Below are positions 17,550 through 25,833 of a stretch of 64,000 nucleotides of DNA, one piece after another. The position numbers and the translations under genes are program-made. The notes beneath the pieces are model-generated. The model did no database searches. It saw only the letters and a list, made by a program, of their open reading frames with translations, and was not told the origin of the DNA. The number at the start of each line of letters is the position of its first letter. The first letter of the stretch is position 1. This DNA comes from Cytobacillus purgationiresistens (GTDB lineage Bacteria; Bacillota; Bacilli; Bacillales; Cytobacillaceae). The stretch is taken from the NCBI RefSeq assembly GCF_030813235.1, contig NZ_JAUSUB010000026.1, positions 1 to 64,000 of the forward strand, given 5' to 3'.

Positions 17550-18398
17550 CTATGTTCGTTTAATCTTTGGATCTATCGCTATGCGCAGCCCGTCTCCTAA
17601 GAAATTCCCTGCTAGTACTGAAACCAATATGGCTAGCCCTGGAAAAAACATCATTAATGGATTAACGAAAATCATACTATAGGCTTGATGCAGCATTCCT
17701 CCCCAGCTGATTTGTGGAGATTGAGCCCCCATCCCTAAAAAACTCAAGGATGCTTCTACTAAAATAGCTAAACTAAAGCTGAAAGAGGCTTGCACAATAA
17801 TTGGAGAAGCAATATTAGGCAAAATATGCTTTAGCATGATCCAGGATGCACCCGAACCAGAGATTTTTGCCGCTTCTACATATGGTTCACGACGGACCTG
17901 CAATGTTTGCCCTCTTGCCAGCCTGGCAAATTGGGGTGTGAAAATAATTCCAATCGCAATCATTGCATTCCATAAACTGACACCTAAAGCGCCAGTTATG
18001 GCTAAAGCAAGTAGAATTGCTGGAAAAGAAAGCATTGCATCAACAACTCTCATAAAAATATCGTCAATAACCCCGCCAACATAACCAGAGATGATTCCTA
18101 AGGGTACACCTATAAACAGCGGAATTAATATACCAATCATCCCTGCCTGAATAGCTGCCTGCCCCCCCAAAAGTAACCTTGTAAAGATATCTCTCCCAAG
18201 TTCATCTGTTCCAAACCAATGTGCCCAATTAGGTGCTGCCATTACGTTCGTTAAGTCTTGAGCCTCGGGATCATATGGAACAATAAGAGGAGCAATGATA
18301 GATAAAACCACTAGGAAGAGTAAATAGACTAAACTAATAAATGCTAGCTTCTCATGATACAGCCGCTGGACGATGACTCGATATCGCATCCCATTCAC
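17550..18398 (-). CDS. ABC importer permease (OppC/DppC-like)
   Basis: This 282-aa protein has six predicted membrane segments. The N-terminal OppC_N segment is followed by the inner-membrane signature: EAAKISGSGASWIMLKHILP and NIASPIIVQ (about 177-205) is the EAA loop that contacts the ATPases. HWFGTDELGRDIFTRLL near 60-77 is typical of the DppC/OppC branch. It is 6 bases downstream of its partner permease. Confidence 0.92.
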   Translation of the reverse strand: MNGMRYRVIVQRLYHEKLAFISLVYLLFLVVLSIIAPLIVPYDPEAQDLTNVMAAPNWAHWFGTDELGRDIFTRLLLGGQAAIQAGMIGILIPLFIGVPLGIISGYVGGVIDDIFMRVVDAMLSFPAILLALAITGALGVSLWNAMIAIGIIFTPQFARLARGQTLQVRREPYVEAAKISGSGASWIMLKHILPNIASPIIVQASFSFSLAILVEASLSFLGMGAQSPQISWGGMLHQAYSMIFVNPLMMFFPGLAILVSVLAGNFLGDGLRIAIDPKIKRT

Positions 18399-18404
18399 CC
18401 CTTC

Positions 18405-19352
18405 TTACTCAAACTCAATTCTCGGATCAAGCATTCCATAAATAACATCTGTTATAAAATTGATAATCAAAATCATGAGCACCATGATTAAAACGACTCC
18501 TTGAAGCATCGGGAAGTCTCTTTGCAAAATCGAGTGAACAGCCAATTGCCCCATACCAGGAATTGCAAATACACTCTCAATCACAACTGTCGCACCAAGC
18601 ATATTTCCAAATAATAGACCTGCTGTTGTGACAACCGGCAGCAAAGCATTCCTTAATCCGTGTCTCCAAATAACTGGCCACAATAGTAAACCTTTTGAAT
18701 AAGCAGTGCGTATATAGTCTGATTCCAGAACCTCCAATAAAGATGAGCGGAGCTGACGGGTAATTTGAGCAGCTCCGAATGAACCTAAGCAAAAAGCTGG
18801 AAGCAAAACACTTTTAAAAAAACCAACGGGATGCTCAGTTATGCTCGTAAAACCTGTGGCAGGTAACCAGCCTAGATTGACACTGAAAATAACAACAAGG
18901 ATCATCGCCAGCCAAAAGTTAGGAATCGCAGTTCCTAAAACTCCAAAGAATCTTGCAAGATAATCTATCCAGCTATTAGGCTTAATAACAGATGTAATCG
19001 CAAAAAGAAGACCCAATATGAAAGAGATAACCATCGCTGTAGCAACAACTTGAAAAGTGACCCCAAGTCTTGAGAAAACTGCTTCACTTACAAATTCTCC
19101 TGTAAATAATGATCTTCCCAAATCACCCTGTACAGCATGGGTAAGCCAGCTCCAATACTGCAGCATGATAGGCTGATCCAAACCTAGCTGTGCTCTTAGC
19201 AGAGTCAATTTTTCTTCGGTTGCATTGTCACCAAGAAGGGCAAGAGCAGGGTCACCAGGAATGAGTAAGATGAGAGAGAAGACGACTAGCGTAGTGATGA
19301 GCAGCATCGGTATCACATAAAATAGCCGTCTAAATAAAAACTTAAAAAACAT
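18405..19352 (-). CDS. ABC importer permease (OppB/DppB-like)
   Basis: This 315-aa protein has six predicted membrane segments. MFFKFLFRRLFYVIPMLLIT and LIPGDPALALLGDNAT are typical of the DppB/OppB N terminus. The EAA loop is near 210-240, with DYIRTAYSKGLLLWPVIWRH and GLRNALLPVV. It pairs with the OppC-like permease to make the channel. Substrate cannot be deduced; the family carries peptides, nickel and other small organic compounds. Confidence 0.92.
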   Translation of the reverse strand: MFFKFLFRRLFYVIPMLLITTLVVFSLILLIPGDPALALLGDNATEEKLTLLRAQLGLDQPIMLQYWSWLTHAVQGDLGRSLFTGEFVSEAVFSRLGVTFQVVATAMVISFILGLLFAITSVIKPNSWIDYLARFFGVLGTAIPNFWLAMILVVIFSVNLGWLPATGFTSITEHPVGFFKSVLLPAFCLGSFGAAQITRQLRSSLLEVLESDYIRTAYSKGLLLWPVIWRHGLRNALLPVVTTAGLLFGNMLGATVVIESVFAIPGMGQLAVHSILQRDFPMLQGVVLIMVLMILIINFITDVIYGMLDPRIEFE

Positions 19353-19369
19353 AGCAATCCCGCCCTTCT

Positions 19370-20941
19370 TTAGTTATCGTCCAACCACAAGAATGAAAAT
19401 TTAGGCTTACCAAGCAGGGTGCCTTCAAAGCCTTTCACATTAAGAGCCATCGCTCCAGTAGATGGAACAAACATAATAGGAACAATCATCGAGTCATCTA
19501 AAATAGTTAACTTATTTATTTCCTCATAAATTCTTGCTCTGTCAGCATGCTCATAAGCGGAAGCAGCCTTTGCAATCAATTCTTCCCGTTCATCTGAAGT
19601 CTCACTGCCTGCATTATAAAAACCATTTCCGCTAAGCAACAATTGAACGGTTTGATGCGGGTCCGGCCTTCCAGTCCATGAGGTTAAATTGGATGGTATT
19701 TGTTTTTCGTTAAAATAAAGCGCCACACCTTTTGTTAACTCCATCGGTTCAATATTTAAATCAAAACCAGCCTCTTTTACCTGACCTTTTATTGCCTCTG
19801 CTAATCGTTGATAAAACGGTGTAGAGGGAACAAACATATCAAAGCTCACTCTTTCCTCTCCCGCTTCCTTCAGTAGCGACTTCGATTTCTCAGCATCATA
19901 AGGTATCGTTATTTCTGAGCTTGCTGCCCAATAATCCTTCGGAAAAGTTTGATAAGCAGCTTCACCTTCATCAAATGTTAGCGCTTTTACTAGAGCTTCA
20001 CGATTGATTGCATACTGCAATGCCTGCCGTACCTCTTTTTTATCAAATGGGGCCATTGTTGTATTTAAATAAATGTTGTAAAATGCCAACTTCATCTTTG
20101 TATCTAACGCCAAGCTTTGATCATTTTTCAATACCTGGCTATTGTCAGGTGATACGTTCCAATAAAATTGCACTTGACCAGATTTAAGCGAGTTCAATCT
20201 CGTATTTTCGTCTGGCATAATTTTAACTGTTATTTTATCTAGATAGGGAAGGCCATCCTGCCAATAATCCTTAAATGCTTCAAACTGAATTTCCCCGTTT
20301 CTCACCCATTTGACCATTTTAAAGGGACCGGCACCAACCGGGTTTTGTGCAAAGTCCTCCCCATGCTTTTCTACTGCAGCAGGGGATACAACCATTCCTG
20401 ATCGATCAGAAAGTGCTAGTATGATAGATGAATCCGGACGATTAAGATTTAATTGAACTGTATTGTCATCAATCACTTCCACTGAATCCACACTCGATAA
20501 ATCCGATATATTCGAATCCTCTGAACGAACACGATCTAGATTATATTTGACTGCCTCGGCATTAAATGCCGTTCCATCATGAAAGGTTACACCCTCTCTT
20601 AAATGAAGAAGAATCGTTTTCTCATTAGGTGTCTCCCACGATTCTGCAAGATTTGGTATAGGCTCCAGCTCACTGTTATAACTGACAAGAGTGTCATAAA
20701 CTGGATAAAGCAATGAATGATCATTTCCCGAATTACCCAATATCGGATCATAGTTACTAATATCTGAATCATAAGCTATAGATAAGCTGCCACCGTGTTT
20801 TGGTTTACCGTCATTCTTATCGCCGTCTTTACTTCCGTTCACTGTAACTCCAGATTCTGTTGAAGAATTACTTGAGCACCCGCCTGCTATCAACAACAAA
20901 CTTACTAGGAAAATATAAATCCATTTCCTATATCGCTTCAT
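19370..20941 (-). CDS. ABC importer binding lipoprotein (SBP family 5)
   Basis: This protein of about 523 aa starts at the ATG at 20941 (MKRYRKWIYIFLVSLLLIAG), which follows AGAGGTGG and gives a proper lipoprotein signal with Cys after LLIAGG; seven codons upstream there is a weaker start. The mature protein carries the SBP_bac_5 fold: SWETPNEKTILLHLREGVTF, HDGTAFNAEAVKYNLDRV and VRQALQYAINREALV. It is anchored outside the membrane and feeds ligand to the permeases. Because it shares an operon with two acyl-CoA ligases and a carboxyltransferase, its ligand may be a carboxylic acid or acyl conjugate rather than a peptide (inferred). Confidence 0.92.
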   Translation of the reverse strand: MKRYRKWIYIFLVSLLLIAGGCSSNSSTESGVTVNGSKDGDKNDGKPKHGGSLSIAYDSDISNYDPILGNSGNDHSLLYPVYDTLVSYNSELEPIPNLAESWETPNEKTILLHLREGVTFHDGTAFNAEAVKYNLDRVRSEDSNISDLSSVDSVEVIDDNTVQLNLNRPDSSIILALSDRSGMVVSPAAVEKHGEDFAQNPVGAGPFKMVKWVRNGEIQFEAFKDYWQDGLPYLDKITVKIMPDENTRLNSLKSGQVQFYWNVSPDNSQVLKNDQSLALDTKMKLAFYNIYLNTTMAPFDKKEVRQALQYAINREALVKALTFDEGEAAYQTFPKDYWAASSEITIPYDAEKSKSLLKEAGEERVSFDMFVPSTPFYQRLAEAIKGQVKEAGFDLNIEPMELTKGVALYFNEKQIPSNLTSWTGRPDPHQTVQLLLSGNGFYNAGSETSDEREELIAKAASAYEHADRARIYEEINKLTILDDSMIVPIMFVPSTGAMALNVKGFEGTLLGKPKFSFLWLDDN

Positions 20942-20958
20942 AATGATCCACCTCTCAT

Positions 20959-22578
20959 TCACTTGATTTTCTCTTTCCCAGCAAGCTCTCTTCTTAGCAG
21001 CTTCCCTGTCCCCGTCTTTGGGAGTTGTGTTCTCAATTCAATCTGACGCGGATATTTATAGGCAGCCATCTTCTCCTTGCACCATAAAATAAGTTCCTCC
21101 GCTGTTACGTCTTCTTCATATTCCCCCTTTAAAACAACAAAGGCTTTAACTGATTCACCGCGGACAGGGTCCTTCACACCTATTACAGCTGATTCAATGA
21201 CTGCATGATGTTTATTAATCATCAATTCAACATCCTCAGGAAATACACTATAGCCTGAGCACTTAATCATCTCTTTTTGACGTCCTAAAAAGTAAAGAAA
21301 CCCTTCATGATCTATTTTTCCTATATCACCCGTGTAGACCCATCCATCCTGAAGCGTTTTCGCTGTTTCTTGAGGCTTATTGAGATAGCCTTTAAAAACA
21401 CCTGGATTTTTAACAATAATCTCTCCTTCTTGACCCATTGGCAGCTCTCTTCGGGGCTCTTCTAAACTTAATATTTTTATTTCCGTTCCAGGAAGTGCCT
21501 TGCCAGTTGTTCCGAATTTAACCGTCTCTGGTGACGTCACAGCATCGGCAGTATGTGTTTCACTGAGACCATAAGCGGATTCAAATAAACAAGTGCCTGT
21601 AAGCTCTTCCCATTGCTTAGAGATAGACTCAGTTAACTGCATGCCAAAACTCGTACAGCCATTTAACCTTAATGAACGAAAGTCTATCTGTTTTGACATT
21701 GGATGATTCATAATTGCCACATTCATTGGTACTACTGTTTGAGCTGCAGTTATTTTATGTAGCTCAATCACCTTCATCACTGCTTCTGGGGAGAACCTGC
21801 TTAGCAGCACGATCGTGCCTCCAGTATAAATACTTACATTCATCCCTAGCATTCCGGCAATATGACAAATAGGCATGACGGATAAAGAAACATCGCTGCT
21901 ATTCATTCCCCTCACTGTTGCCATACTTCGTGTTTTATAGAGAGCATTTTGATAAGTCAGCATGGCTCCTTTTGGCAGCCCTGTTGAACCGGATGTGTAG
22001 ACAATTAGTGCAACATCCTCATCGATATTAATATCCACATTGGGACAAACGTTATCATATTGCTGAATGATGTTATGAAGATCCTCAGTCATTGGAATAT
22101 ACTTCTTTGGATAAACAGCTTCAGGAAAATCAGGAAATGGCACATCGGGTAAGAAATCTTTATAACTAGTAGTAACAACGGTTTCAAGCATCGTCTTCGG
22201 CTTAACACTCTCAACAATTGGAAAAAATTCATCAAGAGTAACAATAGCCTTCGCACACAGATCCTTCACCTCATACTCAAGCTCCCATTCTTTAAACATC
22301 GCACTGCATGGTCCTACGATAGCTCCTATCTTCTGAATGGCGAAATGGCTGATAATATACTGTGGGCAATTAGGCAAAAATAACGCAACAGTATCCCCTT
22401 TTCTAATTCCTCTTGAATGCAGGAAGCAGGCAAATCTATCGGACCAGTCATCCAATTCCTTGTACGTTACCGTAAATCCATAGAATATAATCGCTGCTTT
22501 GTCAGGTGCTACTTGAGCATGATGGCGAAGAAAATAATGAAGCGGCTGATAGCCATTATTCAAGCTCAAGAAGAACAT
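20959..22578 (-). CDS. Fatty-acid/aryl-type acyl-CoA ligase
   Basis: This 539-aa adenylating enzyme has phosphate loop LIVYTSGSTGLPKGAMLTYQ (about 192-211), motif YGLSETHTAD (about 330), hinge GRQKEMIKCSGYSVFPEDVE (about 435-455) and the catalytic Lys in LPKTGTGKLLRREL near the C terminus. It resembles long- and medium-chain acyl-CoA synthetases. The ATG at 22578 lies directly on a possible RBS, so TTG at 22569 is an alternative start. The gene overlaps the biotin-carrier gene by 23 bases at its start and the binding-protein upstream region at its end, showing tight coupling. It is a different subfamily from the ligase that ends the operon. Confidence 0.88.
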   Translation of the reverse strand: MFFLSLNNGYQPLHYFLRHHAQVAPDKAAIIFYGFTVTYKELDDWSDRFACFLHSRGIRKGDTVALFLPNCPQYIISHFAIQKIGAIVGPCSAMFKEWELEYEVKDLCAKAIVTLDEFFPIVESVKPKTMLETVVTTSYKDFLPDVPFPDFPEAVYPKKYIPMTEDLHNIIQQYDNVCPNVDINIDEDVALIVYTSGSTGLPKGAMLTYQNALYKTRSMATVRGMNSSDVSLSVMPICHIAGMLGMNVSIYTGGTIVLLSRFSPEAVMKVIELHKITAAQTVVPMNVAIMNHPMSKQIDFRSLRLNGCTSFGMQLTESISKQWEELTGTCLFESAYGLSETHTADAVTSPETVKFGTTGKALPGTEIKILSLEEPRRELPMGQEGEIIVKNPGVFKGYLNKPQETAKTLQDGWVYTGDIGKIDHEGFLYFLGRQKEMIKCSGYSVFPEDVELMINKHHAVIESAVIGVKDPVRGESVKAFVVLKGEYEEDVTAEELILWCKEKMAAYKYPRQIELRTQLPKTGTGKLLRRELAGKEKIK

Positions 22579-22768
22579 CCCCTTCGTTAATAAAGTCCCC
22601 TACACTTACCCCTACTTCCTTAACTTTCGCTTCCCGTTCAGCAATAATAGGAATTTCCATCTTCATTGATTCAAGGACCACAACTTCTCTGCCAGCATCA
22701 ACAACTTCACCTGCCTGGACTAAGATTTTAAAAACCGTTCCTGCCATAGTTGATTTAACCTGCCCCAT
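22556..22768 (-). CDS. Small biotin carboxyl carrier protein (YngHB-like)
   Basis: This 70-aa protein consists only of a biotinyl/lipoyl domain. The biotinylation motif is LESMKMEIPI with the target Lys at about 34. AGEVVDAGREVVV before it and VGDFINEGDVLLELE after it are the mirrored hammerhead strands. Free-standing carriers of this size accompany the acyl-CoA carboxylases of Bacillus (YngHB beside YngE). It is the first gene of the operon, and should carry the carboxyl group for the carboxyltransferase at 13964-15520. A biotin carboxylase must come from elsewhere in the genome. Confidence 0.92.
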   Translation of the reverse strand: MGQVKSTMAGTVFKILVQAGEVVDAGREVVVLESMKMEIPIIAEREAKVKEVGVSVGDFINEGDVLLELE

Positions 22769-22787
22769 TCCTTCAACCTCCTCAAAA

Positions 22788-22803
22788 ATGAATGCGTTTA
22801 CAT
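22788..22803. promoter_or_regulatory. cre site (CcpA) at the start of the acyl-CoA/transport operon
   Basis: On the minus strand ATGTAAACGCATTCAT fits the cre consensus WTGNAANCGNWNNCAW at every position. It lies between the promoter (22832-22860) and the RBS of the first gene, where bound CcpA would block transcription when preferred sugars are present. Confidence 0.8.
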
Positions 22804-22831
22804 TTAAAATAATCTGAATTTTCTTTCGTTA

Positions 22832-22860
22832 ATCTTATTCATTTGCTAAAATAAATACAA
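22832..22860 (-). promoter_or_regulatory. Probable sigma-A promoter of the acyl-CoA/transport operon
   Basis: On the minus strand, -35 TTGTAT (22855-22860) and -10 TAAGAT (22832-22837) have a 17-base spacer. The modest match suggests that it needs an activator, plausibly the divergent PucR-type regulator. Confidence 0.55.
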
Positions 22861-22924
22861 TGTTGTTTTTTCTGTTAATATTCATGTAAAACTGTATAAA
22901 TTTACATTGGAGGTCGTTTTGGAA

Positions 22925-24946
22925 ATGTATAATCGCTCACTTTTACAGTCTTATCTCAAGAAGACAGCAGCAATTACTGCATGCCAAATTTGGATGTATC
23001 ATCCTATGGAGCAGAGATGGATTTTTATTGATCAACTTGAACCATTTAAGCATATTTCCTCACATGTTTTTTTGCATACCCTTCCTGAGACTTCGGATAA
23101 TTGCCTAATCTTAGAATATCCGCAAGAGTATAGAGTCAAGCTTGTTTTTAAAACCAAAGCGCTAGTTGATCAAGAAACCAAAGAAATCATATATCACCTT
23201 TTACACCCTATCTACTCGTATTTCACGATGAAAAGTAAGGATATCGAATTAGATAAATTAATTGAAGGAATAAAGAACATAACCGCCTCCCTAGATTTAG
23301 ATGAGCTTTTAACAAAAATTCTCGACAATGTAGCAGCTGTCATCCCTGGAGCCAATACCTCTGCCTTTTGGTTATATAATCCTGCAATCGATCGTTTAGT
23401 TTGTAAAGCTTACAGAGGGTGGCAAGCCGAAATTGAAAAAGTTCAATATAAAATCGGTGAAAGTGTGACTGGAAAAACCTACAGAGATGGAAAGCCAAGA
23501 GTTTATTATTCCTTTCGCAAAGCAAATGAAGCAATGAAAGGTACTTCCAAGAGCAACGCAGAGTTATTGAAAGCCGCTTTTCATAATGGAAGAGTAAAAG
23601 CAACAGTAACCGTTCCTGTAAATTTTCATGATGAAATAAAAGGTGTTTTGGGGATTCATCAAGATAGTGAAGCACGAAGACTAACAGAATGGGATATCCA
23701 GCTAATCAAAGCACTCGCAGCTCAAATTGCGATCGCAATTGAAAATGCACACATGTTCACGGAAATAAAAAGAAAAAATCAAGTATTAATCAAGAGAAAT
23801 GAAGTTCATGCTTCTTTGACGAAATTGTCATTGCAAAACAAGGGTGTAGGAGCCATAGCTGCAGAGTTGAACCGAATGATTAAGCCATCTGTGACATTCG
23901 TAGATTTACTTGAAGAAGAGTACTATCCTAAAATGCATAAACAGTATTTTACAGTAGAAGAGTTATATAAGTTCATTAGCCATCGCCATATGCCTTTTTA
24001 TATCGAGAAATATGATATAGATGAAAAGACCTTTCTAATTTACCCCATATATGTAGGTAATGTATGTGCAGGCTGTTTAATTGTTTTAGGAGAACCGCCG
24101 CTCGTTCAGCTTGAACATATGATTGTTGAACGGGGAGGCGTTTTTCTTTCTTTGGAGTTGGCTAAGCGACATTCAATCGCTGAAGTCTATTATAAAAAAA
24201 TTCATGATTACTATCACGAACTTCTAAATAACGAGCACTCTGACCTCTTATATAAACAAGGGCTGGATCTTGGTATTGATTTAAACAATCATGTAGTATC
24301 CATAATCGTAGAACTATCAAACTTTCAGGATCTTCAAGTACTTGAAGCTAAGGTTCACCATTTTGTATGGACGATTAAACAGAGGCTAACAGAAACGTCC
24401 AAATTAGTATTTGGCAATCATAATAAGGTGACCTTGCTTTTATCATTGGACTCACCTGCAGAGCTTTTATTTATTGTTAAGACATTTGAATCGATTCTCG
24501 CCAGCTGGCAGCAAAGTGAAAATATCAAACTTTACGCAGGTATCGGAAGGATTTATTGTGGAATTCCTTCCATTTCAAAAACTCATAATGAAGCCGAGAA
24601 GGCTTTATATTATCTTCAATCCAAGCAGACGAGCGGTGTGATTCAATATAGTGAAATAGGTATCAATCGTTTATTTTTAAATCATACTGCTACTGAATTA
24701 CTCCAATTTACAGAGGAAATCTTCTCTCCATTGCATCAAAAACAGCAAGAGCTTGAAGAAACTCTGATTACATATATTAAATGCAATAGATCCGCGACAA
24801 AAACAGCTGCTACACTGCATGTTCATATAAATACTCTTTATCAAAGAATCAAGAGAATAGAGGAAATACTGAATCTATCATTCGAAGACCCGGAAAACAT
24901 ATTAAAAATCCAGCTTGCTTGCCACTTTAAAGAGGCATATACTTAA
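22925..24946 (+). CDS. GAF-domain PucR/CdaR-type transcription regulator
   Basis: This regulator of about 673 aa has an N-terminal variable part, then a GAF domain (about 110-290; DELLTKILDNVAAVIPGANT and TVPVNFHDEIKGVLGIHQD). A middle CdaR/GGDEF-like region (about 460-590) follows, with KLYAGIGRIYCGIPSISKTH and NEAEKALYYL. The C-terminal PucR helix-turn-helix (about 610-670) contains TAATLHVHINTLYQRIKRIE. Such proteins usually activate a neighbouring catabolic operon after binding a ligand at GAF. It is divergent from the 12-22.8 kb operon and is the obvious regulator. GGAGG precedes both an ATG (22925) and a TTG (22919); the choice is uncertain. Confidence 0.85.
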   Translation: MYNRSLLQSYLKKTAAITACQIWMYHPMEQRWIFIDQLEPFKHISSHVFLHTLPETSDNCLILEYPQEYRVKLVFKTKALVDQETKEIIYHLLHPIYSYFTMKSKDIELDKLIEGIKNITASLDLDELLTKILDNVAAVIPGANTSAFWLYNPAIDRLVCKAYRGWQAEIEKVQYKIGESVTGKTYRDGKPRVYYSFRKANEAMKGTSKSNAELLKAAFHNGRVKATVTVPVNFHDEIKGVLGIHQDSEARRLTEWDIQLIKALAAQIAIAIENAHMFTEIKRKNQVLIKRNEVHASLTKLSLQNKGVGAIAAELNRMIKPSVTFVDLLEEEYYPKMHKQYFTVEELYKFISHRHMPFYIEKYDIDEKTFLIYPIYVGNVCAGCLIVLGEPPLVQLEHMIVERGGVFLSLELAKRHSIAEVYYKKIHDYYHELLNNEHSDLLYKQGLDLGIDLNNHVVSIIVELSNFQDLQVLEAKVHHFVWTIKQRLTETSKLVFGNHNKVTLLLSLDSPAELLFIVKTFESILASWQQSENIKLYAGIGRIYCGIPSISKTHNEAEKALYYLQSKQTSGVIQYSEIGINRLFLNHTATELLQFTEEIFSPLHQKQQELEETLITYIKCNRSATKTAATLHVHINTLYQRIKRIEEILNLSFEDPENILKIQLACHFKEAYT

Positions 24947-24961
24947 TTTTTTTATGTACAC

Positions 24962-25675
24962 CTAATCATTCGACTCAACCAGCCCTAACATGGAACTTAA
25001 TGTGAATAAATAATGTGTACCCTTCAACTGATTTTGATTGATCTTATTTAAATAAGAAATGGAATCACGGGCTATTTCTCTAGCGTGCTCGATATTATTG
25101 TGATCAAGCTCATGAATGATTTCTTTAATAATATCCAATGAATAAACTGCTGTTCTTAAAGTGCGGATAATCATGATTTGCCTAACATGAGAGCGTTTAT
25201 ATTTTCGATAGCCATTTTCCAAATCTCTATCCGGTGAGAAAAGCCCTTCCTTTTCCCAATGGCGAATCGCTGAACTTGGTACTGCTGCAGCTTTCGATAC
25301 CTCACCAATCGTCATCCATCTGGGTTTCCCTCGCGAATCTATTTCTTCCAGAGCATCATTTTCTAGAATCTTAATTGTTTTTTCAGCCATCATTTTATCA
25401 CGATGAAGATCTGCTTGGGCTTGATTGACTAGCCAAAGTGCAGCATCCAGCTCTTTATTTTGCAGAAACTTCATTACCTTTGATGTGAGGGGGACACCAA
25501 ATCCCGGAAACATCGCACGGATGCATTCAAAATAGGCCACATGCTCCTCTGTATATATTCTGTAGCCATTAGGCATTCTTTCTGGTAGTGGAACAATCCC
25601 CCAAGTTTCATAGTGCCTTAATGAACTTGTACTTATATTCAGTTTCTTGGCAATATCAATCGGTCTTATTAGCAT
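24962..25675 (-). CDS. Regulator with two MerR DNA-binding domains
   Basis: This 237-aa protein holds two complete MerR-type winged helices. The first (1-70) has RPIDIAKKLNISTSSLRHYE and MPNGYRIYTEEHVAYF. The second (about 119-185) has WMTIGEVSKAAAVPSSAIRH and LENGYRKYKRSHVRQ. Normal MerR proteins have one such domain and dimerise by a coiled coil. Helices at about 75-112 and 190-235 could serve that role. The ATG follows AGGAGGA. It is divergent from the UvrA-like and ABC exporter genes, so it is their probable regulator, with an inverted repeat between them as likely operator. Confidence 0.85.
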   Translation of the reverse strand: MLIRPIDIAKKLNISTSSLRHYETWGIVPLPERMPNGYRIYTEEHVAYFECIRAMFPGFGVPLTSKVMKFLQNKELDAALWLVNQAQADLHRDKMMAEKTIKILENDALEEIDSRGKPRWMTIGEVSKAAAVPSSAIRHWEKEGLFSPDRDLENGYRKYKRSHVRQIMIIRTLRTAVYSLDIIKEIIHELDHNNIEHAREIARDSISYLNKINQNQLKGTHYLFTLSSMLGLVESND

Positions 25676-25765
25676 ATGCTCCTCCTAAACATTATTAAAA
25701 AAACTTAAATCTGCATGACGGCTTATTTATTATTCATTCTATTATCCTAGGCAATACTGTTAATA

Positions 25766-25789
25766 AACTTTAGCATTTGCATTAAAGTT
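25766..25789. promoter_or_regulatory. Probable operator between the double-MerR gene and the UvrA-like gene
   Basis: AACTTTA (25766-25772) and TAAAGTT (25783-25789) are inverted, with inner GCA/TGC also inverted. It is followed by TATACAAT, a possible -10 of the UvrA-like gene. Position between divergent genes supports a regulator site. Confidence 0.45.
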
Positions 25790-25833
25790 ATACAATTAAA
25801 TAGCAAGTGATTCAGTTTAAAGGAGGAAATCAA

